From: Xylaria sp. FL1777
Taxonomy: Eukaryota; Ascomycota; Sordariomycetes; Xylariales; Xylariaceae
Assembly: GCA_022578965.1 (NCBI GenBank)
Contig: MU400660.1
Span: 37,407-101,406 of the forward strand
Direction of reading: 5' to 3'
DNA: 64,000 nucleotides
Numbering within the stretch: the stretch's first letter is position 1; the number at the start of each line of letters is the position of its first letter. This document shows positions 36,689-48,263 of this stretch, in pieces. The position numbers and the translations under genes were made by a program. A model generated the notes under the pieces. That model saw only the letters and a program-made list of their open reading frames with translations, searched no databases and was not told the origin of the DNA.

Positions 36689-39600
36689 ATAAAACTAATT
36701 TATAACTATTTTAGCAGTTTTTAAGTATTTTTTAAGTTTTTAAGTATTATTAATATATAAATATCTTTTTTATTTAATAAAATATTTTAAGTTACTATTA
36801 TTTTAACAGAAATTTAGTATATTTTTAACTTTATAAACGTTTTAATTTATTTTTATTTTTAGTTATGTTTTAATAAGTGTTTTAATAAGTGCTAATTTTA
36901 GTAAAAAAATGTAAAAAATAAAGTAAATTTGCATATTTTTTAGTAATAATAGTTTATAGTTAATAAGTAAAATAACTTCTTTAATTTTAAAAGAGCTAAA
37001 TTTTTTAAATTTTAATTTATTGCTTAGTTATTTTGTTTTAATTTAAGAAATATTAATGTTTGCATTTTGTTTTTATTATAACAAATAAACTTTGTTTTTT
37101 TTTTTAAAGGTTAATTTTTTAGTTTGTTTTTTGTTATAATATATTAACATTTATTATTATAAAAATTAAAAGTATAGTTGCAGTTTAACTTATAACGTTT
37201 TAATTTTTATTATAATAGTTTTTGCTTAAAGTACTATAGTTAAAATAACAAGTGCTTTTATTAATGTTTTTTTTTGTTTTTTAGTAATTATTTGCTATTT
37301 ATAAATAACTTTATGTAAAAATATGTTTATATTTTTGTTTGTTAATATATTATATAAAATTTATGCTATTAATAATAATTTTACTTAATTATTTTATTAG
37401 TAATTAATATAACTTTATAAATATTGTTTTAATATTTAGTTTAGTTTTTTTGTTTGTTTATTTATTTATAAGTAGTAAGCAGTTAAAAACTTTAGTTTAA
37501 TACTAATAAGTTTAAAAAAACTAGTTTTAAACTTAAAAATAAATAATTTATTTTAATTTAAAATAATTTTTTTTAGTAGCTTATGTTTATTTAAATATTA
37601 GTATATAAAAACGTATATAAGTTATTTAACTATTATATTTCCTTTAAACAATAAAAAGTAAGCATACTTAATAAATCTATTAATAATAATTTATATTTTA
37701 TTATATTGTACTTTTATAACTAAATTAATTAATAAAAGTAATGCTATAATAAAATCTTAAGCAATAGTATATTATGCTTATTTAAATATTTATATAAATT
37801 ATAGCAGTTTATAAAGCTTATATTATACTATTTTAGCTTTATTATAAATGTTGCATTTTTTTATAATAAACTTAACTATATTTTATAGTTCTAAAAAATT
37901 GTACTTTTTTTATAATTATTAGACTATTTTTATTATTTTTTAGTGTTTATATAATAAATATTCGTAAAATTTTTTAATAAACTTATTTTATAAAGATTTT
38001 AATAAATAAACTTTATATTTATATATTAGCTTGTTATTTTTTAATTTTTTATGTTTTTATAGTTATATTAACTTTTTTAAGTTATAAGCTTATTATAGCT
38101 ATATATTTATAAAGTTTTTAAGTATAATTTTAACTTTTAAGCTTTTATTTTTTTAAAGATATAATATTTAAATGTTTTTTTTTAAAACTTTAAATCTTTT
38201 TTAACCTTATTAACTAAGTATATTTGCTTAAATGTTTTTTTTTCTCTTAATGTAATATATTTTAAAGTTAAACTTAAAAAAAAAAACCATTTAATTTTTA
38301 TATTATTTAGTAATTTTTTATATAGTTATAAATTTTATTAAGTTTTAATAATTTAAATAAATTTTAATTAGCTTTATAGTTTTTATAAAAAACAGTTTTT
38401 ATTTCTTAAGTACTATAATAATTATAAGCAGTTTTTTGTTATATATAAAGTATTATAATGTTACGTTTTATAGTGCTTTAAAGTAATAAGCTACTAAGTG
38501 CTATTTTTTGTTGTTTTTTAGTTGTTTTAAAACTTTTATAATTATATTATTTAAAGCATTTATTTTTAGCTTTTTTTTTTTCTGTGGATTTAGTATTTTA
38601 ACTATAAAGTTAGAAGTAATTTTTAGTTTTAGTTCTTTAAAAGCTTTTCGAGCTTCTTTTAAAATTAAGAAAAACTTTCTTTTATATTTTTTTTTTATAT
38701 ACTTTATAAAATAAAATGCTATTTTTCTAAAGTTTTAAATCAACATTTAAACATAGTTCAAAAATCTTAATGCTTGTTATATGTTTATAATAATAGCTAA
38801 GTTAAATATTTTTTAGTTTTATACTATGTTAATTTTTAATTATTAAATCTATATTTGTTTTAAAGTAATTATAAATTTTAAAAAGTTAATTTTTTATATA
38901 TGCTATATATACTTTTTTATATTAAGTTATAATTTTGCTTGTTTAAATGTTTTTAATACTTAAGTTACGTGTTTTTTATGTTTTTTTAGTATTTTAAAGT
39001 AAATTAAAATATTATTTAAGTAAATAAACATAAACTTGTTTAAAAACTTCCGTAAAATTATTATTATTATATATTAAAAGCTAGCTAATATGTTTTATAG
39101 TTTTTGTAGCATAATTATATATTTATATAGTTTATATATTGTTTATATAGCAGTTTTTTATTTTTTTTCTTTAGTTATTTTAATAGCATAATATTTATTT
39201 AAAATATTAATTGCTATAAACTATTTTGCTTAATTAATGTTTTTTTTTATAGTTATTAGCAAAATAAAGAAGTATTTATTTGTAATAATAATTACGTTTA
39301 ATAATTAATAGTTAATTATTATTTGTTATATTAGTTTTTTCTTTTTATTAATTAGTTGTTTTTTATTTTTTATTTTAACTATTAGTACTATAAAATATTT
39401 AACAAATAACTAAAATTTTCTTAAGAATTTTTTTGCTAGATTTTTTTAAATATATTTTTATAAAGCATTTGTTTTATTTAAGCTTATATAATATACTTAA
39501 TAAAGCTTTAATTAATATTTTTCTTTAATAAAAATGTAGTAGTTTTATAAGCTATATTTAAGAAGTTCTTTTTTTTTTTTTTTTTTAAATAATTTGTAAA

Positions 39601-40850
39601 ATTTATAATATACTTTTAGTATTTTATTCAGGATTTTTTTTGCGATTTTTTTAATTTTTTTGCTTTATTTTTTGCTTTTTTAATTAATAGTTTTTGCTTT
39701 TTATTAAATTAAAAAGTTACTAGTTTTTAGCTATAGTATTCTTAAAATAATGTTATAATTAAATATATTAGTAATATTTAATATAATTTATTTTTTATAT
39801 TTTTATATAAATATATTGAAAAGTTTAGTTTTTTTAAGTATATAACTATTATTATAACTAAAAGTATTTTTATTAAATCTTTTAATTTTTTAAAATTTTT
39901 ATTTGTATTTTTAAGAAATTTTATTTTATTTTGCTACTTTAAGTAAAATTATATTAGCTTATGCTTTTAAATTAATTAAAGTATTATATTTTTTTTTTTA
40001 ATATATAAATTTAACTTTAAATTAGTTTTGCTAGTTATTATATTAAATTTTACGTAAAGCTTTAGTTTTTTTAGCTATTTGCTGCTTTTTTAGCAAGTAT
40101 TTATTTTGTTTTTTGATTTTTTTTTATAAAATGTTTAAATGCTTGTTTTATTTTGTACTTTAGATATTATTGCGCTTTGTTTTGTTTTTGCTTTTAGTTA
40201 AGCTTTAAATTATAGTTTTTAAGCTTTTTTGCTTTTAGCAACTATTTTTTAATATAATTATACTTTAATTAGCTAATAATATTTATAGTAATTATTTTTA
40301 TATTTTTTTAAACTAATGTTATAAGTGCAGTTAAAATTCTTTTTAAATGTTATAAATTTTTATAAATTTTTATAATAAACTATAGTTATAATTAACTATT
40401 TTAATTTATAAAAGTTTTATATTTTTATTTTTATAATTTGTTTAAAAAACTAATTATTTTTTAGTTTGTTTAATAAATATTAATAGTAATAATATATTAT
40501 ATAATAATTTTATAATACTTTGTTATATTTTAAATTTTTTAAACATAAAATATTATTATTGTTTTTTATTATAGTTTTATTATAGTAATAACTTTTAGTA
40601 ATTAGTTAAATTGCTAGCTTTAATTTTTAAAACATATTAGTTTTTGCGTTAATTATTAATGCTTTTTTGTTTTATTATATTTAAAGCAGTTTAAGTTATA
40701 AAAATATTTTATTTATTTTTATTAGTTTTTTTTTTATAGTGTTTTTTATAGCTTTTATTTTTATTTGTTTTTGCTTTAAAGTTTTATAAGTTTTGTTTTT
40801 TTAAGTTTATTTAATAACTAAGTGTTTTAGTAATTTATAATTAATTTAAT
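36689..40850 (-). pseudogene. pol: pol relic of chromovirus B
   Basis: The reverse transcriptase catalytic block is at 38,996-39,034 on the minus strand (same FM.IYLNNILIYF-type residues, DD decayed to NN). By alignment with copy D: RT about 38,850-39,540, RNase H 38,340-38,730, integrase 37,150-38,020, chromodomain 36,689-36,840. Heavily interrupted by stops. The + strand open frame at 38,508-38,714 is a shadow. Confidence 0.85.
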
Positions 40851-41049
40851 AATTATATTATTTATAGTTATAGTTTTGTTTTTTTAAACATAACTTTTTT
40901 TTAAGCTATATTTTAAGCTTTAGTAGTTTAAAGTTTTTATAGTTTTATAAGTTTGCTAACTATATTAATTTATTACTTTTTATTGTTTATTATTTTTAGT
41001 TAAACTATTTTTTTAAGTTATATATTAAACAACTTTAATTATTTATATA

Positions 41050-42500
41050 GTAAATATATTTTTTTATAATTTGTTTTAATAATTATAAAGCTTTTAAATA
41101 ATATTTATTTGCTTGTTTATTTTAACTTATATAAATAAAACATTTAGATTTGTTTAATATAGCACTTTTATTTTAACTTAAAATAATAACTTTATATTTT
41201 TGCTTTAAAAACGTATTTTTTAAATTGCTTTATTGTTTTTTATTGTTTTAAACTTTTATAACTTGTACTTTTTTTTTAAGTTAGAAAATCTTTTTTTTTT
41301 TATAGCTTTTTTTTTTGTTTTTTTTTTTAAATTAGCATTATTTTTAAAAATATCCTTTTTTTCTACAGTTATAATATTTAACTTTAAACATATCTTAAAA
41401 TTATTATTTTTAAACTTTACTAATTTGCTTAAATCTTTATTTAATACTTTTTTAAGTATTTTTTTTTTTGTTTTTTTTAGTTTTTTTAGTTTTAAAGTAC
41501 TAATTAAATAATTATTAATTAATTATAATAGCTATATTAATATATATATTAATTTTTGCTAGTTTATTTATTTTGCATAGTTTGTTTTAAACTTAAGTCT
41601 TAAGTTTACTATAAAATAAATAAAATAATGCAAGCTTAAGTAATTTTAAAATTACTGCTAATTGTTTAAATTTTATAGTATAATTTATTACTACTTTTGT
41701 TTATTTTAAGCAATAAAATGCTTTTTTTATATATTTTACTTTTTAAGTATTTTTAAATAATGCTTTTATTTAATTTTTAAACTTAACGTAGTTTTTAAAA
41801 ATTTTTTTTGTTTTTAGCTTAAAGTTAGTTAACTTATTAGCTTTTAAAAAATTTTTTAAAATAAGTTAAAACTATTTTAGTACTTTTTTTAACAGAAATT
41901 ATAAAATAATTATTACTTTTTAATCTTTTTTTATAATAGTAATAAAATGCTATTTTAAATAAAGTTTAATATAAATTAAAAAAGCTTTTATATTTATAAA
42001 TTTATTATAAAGCTTTAAAGCAGTAAGTTTAAAACTTTTAATGTTTAATATTTTTAACATTATAAATAATTCTAATAATAAAAGTTATAGTAGTAATAAA
42101 AAGTTAGGTTTTTTATTTTAAGTTATTACTTTAAGTATAACAATAATAAAAGTAAACGTTAAGTTTATTAGTAGTAATATTAATATTAGTTATAATATAA
42201 TTATTTATTTAAAGCTTTAATTTATTATTATAATAGCAGTTATTATTACTGCTTTAATTATTATAGCTAGTATTTATGCTAGTTTAAAAGTTATAATATT
42301 TAATATTTAAGCTGTTTTTTAAGTTAAAGCAACTAGTTTGCTTTATAGCGCTAGTATTAACATTAGTTCTTTTTTATTATTGCTGCTTAATTTTTTTTTT
42401 TTTATTACTGCTTTTCTTTTAATAAAAATAGCTAATAAAAATATTAAAGTTTGTTGTTTTAATATATTATTAGTTCTAAAAGTCTTTAAAATTTTTAAAC
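41050..42500 (-). pseudogene. gag: gag relic of chromovirus B
   Basis: Aligned with gag of D; core about 41,500-41,980. The Phe-rich open frame at 41,233-41,511 on the + strand is its antisense shadow and nearly identical to the one in copy A. Confidence 0.7.
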
Positions 42501-42718
42501 TTAATTTTTGACTTTTTGTTTTTAGTAATATAACTTAAATCTAGTTTATTAATTATTAAATAAAGTTTATTTATGCAATATTATTTAGCATTCTTGTTTT
42601 TTAAATATTTCTTTAATATATTTTTAAAAGTTTATTTTATAAATTGTTTATTATTTAACTCTTTATACTAGTATTTATTTTTATATATTAAGTTCTATTA
42701 ATTAAAAAGCTATTAAAA

Positions 42719-43212
42719 TATAACAAACTTATTATACATTAATATAACAGGTTTACTTTTAAAGTTTTAATTTATAAGTAATAATAGAATTCTTAATAAT
42801 AGTTCATTAAAAAGATTTTTGAAATATTTTTACTATTATGCATTAATAAAAGTTTTAAAGAATTAAAAGTAATAAATGTATTAATGCTTAGCAATTATAA
42901 AAAATTAATAGCTAAAAAACTAAAACTAAATAAATAACTAAATACAAAAAATGCATAATTATATAAACAAAAAAAAAGTAAAAAAAATAGTAATTTCTTT
43001 TAAATTACTGCAAGTTTAGTAAGCACTAAATTACTGTAAGCTTAATAAGCTTTAAATTACTATAAGCTTAGTAAACTTTAAATTACTGTAAGCTTAGTAA
43101 GCTAAATAAGTTATTACGTAACTTTGGCTTTAGCTAGCAAAAGAAAAAGTGCAAAATATATATAAAGGCATTAGGCCGCTTTAAAAGCCACCCCTGTGCT
43201 AATTTCGTAACA
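42719..43212 (-). repeat. 5' LTR of chromovirus B (494 bp)
   Basis: Same ends as the LTR of A (TGTTACGAAATTAGCAC on the minus strand) and the same 26-bp internal array (43,000-43,105). It keeps GGCCGC and CCACCCC near its outer end, and is less mutated there than its own 3' LTR. Confidence 0.9.
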
Positions 43213-44564
43213 AAAGTTTATTAATATTATTAACTTTAAAAAAAGCGCTAAATATAACTATTAAGCTTAATAAAAATAATAAATTAATAATATAACGTTT
43301 TTATTATAATTATTATAAAATTAATAAAAAAACAAAAAAGTAAGCTTATTTATTATTTAATATAATAAACTAAATATAGCAAATTATAAAGCGCTAATAG
43401 TATACTTTTATTAACTTAAAAAATAAATTTTAATATATTGTTATATATAAACCACATTATAAAAAAATAGCATTTATTATATTATTTAAGCTATATAAAT
43501 AAATAATAATGCTTTTTAAACTTTATAACGCTTTAATAACATTTTAAGCATTAATATAAAAAATAATTAAACTTTTTTATAAATAGTTAGCTAGTTTATT
43601 TAATAACATTTATATTTAAATTAAAACAAAAAAATAGCTATATAAGCATTATTATTTATTATTTATATAATTAATTAAATATAACATAATAATTAATATA
43701 TTAAAAATACTGCTTTTTATAAAATTTAGTATTTTTTTTAGTTTTAACGTTTTTTATAATAATATTAAAGTAAACTTAATTAAAGTTATAATAATATAAA
43801 AACAGCTTATATTTAAAACTATTATAAAAATAAAAGCATTTATAAACGTTATAAACTATTTTAAACATTTAATTAAAAACTATTTGCTAATTGTTATATT
43901 ATTAACTATATTAATAAAAAAGCTAAAAAACTAAAAAGTAAAATTAAACAAAAAAACTAAAAACATATAATAAAAAATCTATAAAGCTATTATTATTATG
44001 TTAATTATTTAAGCTTTTAATTAAAAGCTTTTATTTATAATAAATATTAACTTAAATATATATTATGTTAAAGCATATTTAATATAACTGCATTTTTATA
44101 AAATAACTATATTTTTACATTTAATAATATACTTTTTAAAAAAACTTAAAGTATATTAATTATGCTATTTAATATAAAAAAAAAAGCTATTAATTATAAT
44201 ATTAGCATTTTAATATTAATAATATTAAATAAAAAGCAAAAAAGTTACTATTTATATAAATTATAAGTTTTTTATAATAATAAAAATAAAAATAAAACAA
44301 CTAGTAAAAATAATACGTTTTTTAAATACTATTAAATATTTTAGTATAAAAATTATATATAAAACAAATAAATTAAACATTTTAATAAACTAGTTATTAA
44401 AACTATTAATTATACTAGTTTTTTTATTAGTAAAAACTAAAGCTAATATAAAATTATTATTAAAAGCTATAATATAGCTAATAATATTATTATAATATTT
44501 TAACATTATAAATTTATAAGTTATTTTTAAGAATCTTTATTTTAAAACCGAATTACTATATAAT
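43213..44564. other. Unassigned A-rich stretch between chromoviruses B and C
   Basis: About 1.35 kb, A-rich on the + strand like the + strand coding relics. One frame near 43,800-44,150 reads somewhat protein-like (KQLIFKTIIKIKAFINVINY near 43,801-43,860), but stops are dense and no motif is visible. It may be a fragment of an older element that B and C flank. Confidence 0.35.
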
Positions 44565-45082
44565 TATAATAAACTTATTATATATTAATATAATAACTTT
44601 GTTTTTAAGGTTTTAATTTGCAAATAATAATAGGATTTTTAGCAATAGTTCATTAAAAAAGTTTTTAAAGTACTTTTATTATTATACATTAATAAAAGTT
44701 TTAAAGAATTAAAAGTAATAAATATATTAATATTTAGTAGTTATAAAAAAATTAATAGCTAAAAAGCTAAAAACTAAATAAGTAACTAAATATAAAAAGT
44801 ATATAATTATATAAACAAAAAAAATAGTAGTAATAATTTATAAACGTTACTTTTTTTAATAAATTTAATGCTATAACGTTTTAAGTTTAAAGCTTAATAA
44901 ATTTAACGCTTAAGTTTATTAAGTTTAAAGCTTAATAAATTTAATGCTTAAGTTTATTAAGTTTATATATTAAACCTTTATAATAGTTTAAATATATATT
45001 TTTTTAATAAATAAAACTTTTTTTACATATGTTTTTTTTATACTTAGCTTTTTAATTAGCTTAATTAGTTTATTTTATAATA
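44565..45082 (-). repeat. 3' LTR of chromovirus C, variant subfamily (518 bp)
   Basis: The first ~250 bp match the other LTRs. From about 44,825 the sequence differs: in place of the 26-bp array it has a ~37-bp tandem unit (GTTTAAAGCTTAATAAATTTAA, about 44,885-44,965). The junction with the internal region (TAATA then TTATTT) is the same as in B. Confidence 0.8.
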
Positions 45083-45686
45083 TTATTTTTTTTCTTTTAT
45101 AATTATTGTTTTAATAATTTTATATTTCCTTTTTTGTAAGTTTTTTTTCTTTATTTTCTTTTTTTTGTTTTTTATGCTTATTATGTTTAATAACGTTTTT
45201 AAAAAACTTCGTTTGTTGCGTTTTAAACAAAAAGCTTAACAAAACTTTGCTTTGCTTTTTTTTATTAAATTAAAACTAATTAAAATAGCTTTATGCTTTT
45301 GCTGCAATTATTATAGCATAAAATGTTTAATATTAAAGTTTAACTTTAATTAATATATTAAATATATTATAATTAAACAAGCAAATTATAATGCTAAAAG
45401 CTTGTTTTTTAAGCAAATATAGCAGTTTACTTTTTAGTATAAAAAGCTAAAAAATAAATTAAACACGCTAATAAAAAAGCATAAAAAAATAAGTGCAAAA
45501 ATCTGCTATTTTAAGCAATAAAAGAAATTATAGCAAAAAAAAATAACTATTGCTATAGTTTATAATTTAAGTAGTTTAAAAAAGCTTAAATAAATTAAAA
45601 CAAAAAAGCGTTATATAGCTAAAAAATAAAAATAGCATATTAAAGCAGTATAATTATTGCTAGTTGTTTTTTTAAAGTTTAATTAA
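45083..45686 (+). pseudogene. Antisense ORF of chromovirus C: diverged Zn2Cys6-like/coiled-coil version
   Basis: Same position and strand as in A, B and D, same final residues (FKFN, stop 45,684-45,686), but only loosely similar DNA. Cys codons at 45,294, 45,303 and 45,324 give C-x2-C-x6-C. Further on, TAT codons stand at positions fitting C-x9-C-x2-C-x7-C if TGT mutated to TAT. All share one frame with the stop. The tail reads YNLSSLKKLK.IK, matching the .FLNELNKIK. block of A. Conservation of the protein plan in spite of divergent DNA is the best sign that this antisense frame was translated. Confidence 0.6.
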
Positions 45687-45759
45687 AATATATTAAACGT
45701 TTTATTTAAAATTAATTCTTTTTTTTTAGCTTTAGCTAAATAAAGTATTAATAATAAAA

Positions 45760-47277
45760 CTAATTTATAATTATTTTAGTAGTTTTTAAGTGTTTTTTAA
45801 GTTTTTAAGTATTATTAGCATATAAGTATTTTTTTTATTTAATAAAATATTTAACATTATTATTATTTTAACGGAAATTTAATATATTTTTAACTTTATA
45901 AATGTTTTAATTTGTTTTTATTTTTAGTTATATTTTAATAAATATTTTAATAAGTGCTAATTTTAGTAAAAAAATATAAAAAACAAGGTAAATTTATATA
46001 TTTTTTAGTAATAATAGTTTATAATTAATAAATAAAATAACTTTTTTAATTTTAAAAAAACTAAGTTTTTTAAATTTTAATTTATTGTTTAGTTGTTTTG
46101 TTTTGTTTTAAAAAATATTAATGTTTGCATTTTATTTTTATTATAATAAATAAACCTTGTTTTTTTTTTAAAAATTAATTCTTTAGTTTGTTTTTTGTTA
46201 TAATATATTAATATTTATTATTATAAAAACTAAAAGCGTAATTATAATTTAGCTTATAGCGTTTTAATTTTTGTTGCAATAATTTTTGCTTAAAATGCTA
46301 TAATTAAAATAGCAAATGTTTTTATTCAAGTTTTTTTTTGTTTTTTTAATAATTGCTTGTTATTTATAAACAGCTTTATATAAAAATATGTTTATATTTT
46401 TGTTTATTAATATATTATATAAAATTTATATTATTAATAATAGTTTTACTTAATTGTTTTATTAATAGTTAATATAGCTTTATAAATATTGTTTTAATAT
46501 TTAGTTTAGTTTTTTTGTTTATTTATTTGTTTATAAGTAATAAATAATTAAAAACTTAAGCTTAATATTAATAAGTTTAAAAAAACTTATTTTAAACTTA
46601 AAAATAAACAATTTATTTTAGTTTAAAACGATTTTTTTTAATAGCTTATATTTGTTTAAATATTAGTATATAAAAATATATATAAGTTATTTAGCTATTA
46701 TATTTTCTTTAAATAGCAAAAAGTAAGCATATTTAATAAGTTTATTAATAATAATTTATATTTTATTATATTATACTTTTATAACTAAATTAATTAATAA
46801 AAATAATATTATAATAAAATTTTAAGCAATAGTATGCTATATTTATTTAAGTATTTATATAAGTTATAATAATTTATAAAGCTTATATTAAGCTATTTCA
46901 GCTTTATTATAAATATTATATTTTTTTATAATAAATTTAACTATATTTTATAGTTTTAAAAAATTATATTTTTTTTGTAGTTATTGGATTATTTTTATTG
47001 CTTTTTAGTGTTTATATAATAAATGTTTATAAAATTTCTTAATAAACTTATTTTGTAAAAATTTTAGTAAATAAACTTTATATTTATATATTAGCTTGTT
47101 TTTTTTTAATTTTTTATACTTTTATAGCTTTATTAACTTTTTTAAGTTATAAGCTTATTATAGTTATATATTTATAAAATCTTTAAATATAACTTTAATT
47201 TTTAAGCTTTTATTTTTTTCAAAATATAATACTTAAATGTTTTTTTTTAAAACTTTAAATTTTTTTCAATTTTATTA
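45760..47277 (-). pseudogene. pol: pol 3' part of chromovirus C (integrase, chromodomain)
   Basis: On the minus strand, integrase lies at about 46,215-47,085 and chromodomain at about 45,755-45,905 by alignment with D. The frame is cut at 47,277 by the insertion of E and continues at 60,132. Confidence 0.8.
47268..47277 (+). repeat. Target-site duplication of element E, left copy
   Basis: AATTTTATTA, repeated at 60,132-60,141 at the other edge of E. Flanking bases rejoin the sequence of copies A and B. The match may extend to 14 bp with one mismatch. Confidence 0.75.
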
Positions 47278-47470
47278 TTATTATTAATAACCTGCTGTGC
47301 TGCTTTGCAGCGCGGTTTTTTTACCTGTGTACCTATAGGTAAAACTATACAAAAAGCCGGATAAAAACCTCATGCAACAATATTCACGCTGCTACTTCAA
47401 AGTTCTTTTACCTTATAACAACTAGTTTTTATTAACTAGCTTGCTAAACGAAAAATAATAGTTAAAAGGC
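47278..47470 (-). other. 3' UTR and TAA-type tail of element E, GC-retaining
   Basis: Read on the minus strand, a region with CCGGCT, GCGTGAATATTGTTGCATG and CCGCGCTGCAAAGCAGC (an imperfect hairpin) ends in GGTTATTAATAATAATAA before the target duplication. It holds far more G and C than anything within several kb, so it escaped most mutation. It contains no frame. Confidence 0.65.
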
Positions 47471-47768
47471 AAAAAAACTTTTTCTAAAGCTTTTAAACCT
47501 TTTGCTTTTTTAGAAAGCATATAAAAGCTTTCTTTTTGTTTTTTAAGACCTCTAAAAAAGTACTTTTGCCTTTTTTGCTAGTTTTTTCCTTATTTTTTGC
47601 TTCTTTTTTTTTTTTTTTATTTCTTTTTATTTTAACTGCCTTATTATATATTGCTATTTTATTAGTAACAAATAGTTACTTTGCAATATTACTTATAGCT
47701 TTAAGCTTTTTTATAGCTAGTTATAAGTTTTTATTAATTTATAGCAGCTTAGCTACAAAGCTTCTTTA
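47471..47768 (-). pseudogene. C-terminal end of ORF2 of element E
   Basis: Continues from 55,474 across the insertion of D. The minus-strand frame ends with a Lys-rich basic tail (KKKKKEAKNKEKTSKKGKS near 47,625-47,565). The 85-codon + strand frame at 47,536-47,793 is a shadow: it crosses into the LTR of D and is mostly Phe and Leu. Confidence 0.5.
47764..47768 (+). repeat. Target-site duplication of chromovirus D, left copy
   Basis: CTTTA, repeated at 55,469-55,473 directly after the 3' LTR. Five-base duplications are usual for Ty3/gypsy integrases. Confidence 0.9.
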
Positions 47769-48263
47769 TGTTACAAAATTAGCACAGGAATAGCTTTTAA
47801 AGCAGCTTAATGCCTTTATACATACTTTATACCTTTTCTTTTGCTAGCTAGAGCTAAAGTTACGTAACAACCTATTTAGCTTACTAGGCTTACAGTAATT
47901 TAAGGCTTATTAAGCTTACAGTAATTTAAGGCTTACTAGGCTTACAGTAATCTAGTGCTTACTAGATTTGCAGTAATTTAAAAAAGGTTATTACTTTTTT
48001 TACTTTTTTTTTATTTATATAATTATGCATTTTTTATATTTAGTTACTTATTTAGTTCTAGTTTTTTAGCTATTAATTTTTTTATAACTGCTAAGCACTA
48101 ATATATTTATTACTTTTAATCTTTTAAGACTTTTATTAATATATAGTAATAAAAGTACTTTAAAAACCTTTTTAACAAACTATTGCTAAAGATTTTATTA
48201 TTACTTGCAAATTAAAACTTTAAAAGCAAACCTGTTATATTAATATATAATAAGTTTGTTATA
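47769..48263 (+). repeat. 5' LTR of chromovirus D (495 bp)
   Basis: TGTTACAAAATTAGCACAGG to TTTGTTATA. It contains the 26-bp array (about 47,878-47,985). Compared with the 3' LTR the differences are transitions; the 3' LTR keeps more C and G at its far end (55,322-55,468). Confidence 0.95.

Larger units (their letters stand above)
35576..43212 (-). mobile_element. Ty3/gypsy chromovirus copy B, minus strand
   Basis: Truncated 3' LTR 35,576-36,005, internal region 36,006-42,718, 5' LTR 42,719-43,212. Near full length. Against copy A it shows transitions almost only, plus small indels in homopolymers. Right flank begins AAAGT; the matching left flank was lost with the insertion of A, so its target duplication cannot be checked. 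Confidence 0.9.
44565..47277 (-). mobile_element. Ty3/gypsy chromovirus copy C, left part (3' LTR to integrase)
   Basis: 3' LTR 44,565-45,082, then internal sequence up to 47,277, where element E interrupts it between the integrase and RNase H codons. The copy resumes at 60,132 and runs off the window. Pol matches A, B and D closely, but the LTR and the 3' internal ~650 bp are strongly diverged, so C belongs to a different subfamily. Confidence 0.9.

Noticed and set aside
47278..47340. Helitron end (hairpin near the terminus of E)
   Set aside because: No CTRR terminus, and a 10-bp duplication plus TAA tail and LINE ORF1/APE motifs point to a non-LTR retrotransposon.
47536..47793. 85-codon + strand frame resembling a membrane protein
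   Set aside because: It crosses the boundary between LINE E and the LTR of D and opposes the Lys-rich end of ORF2, so hydrophobicity comes from T-rich sequence.
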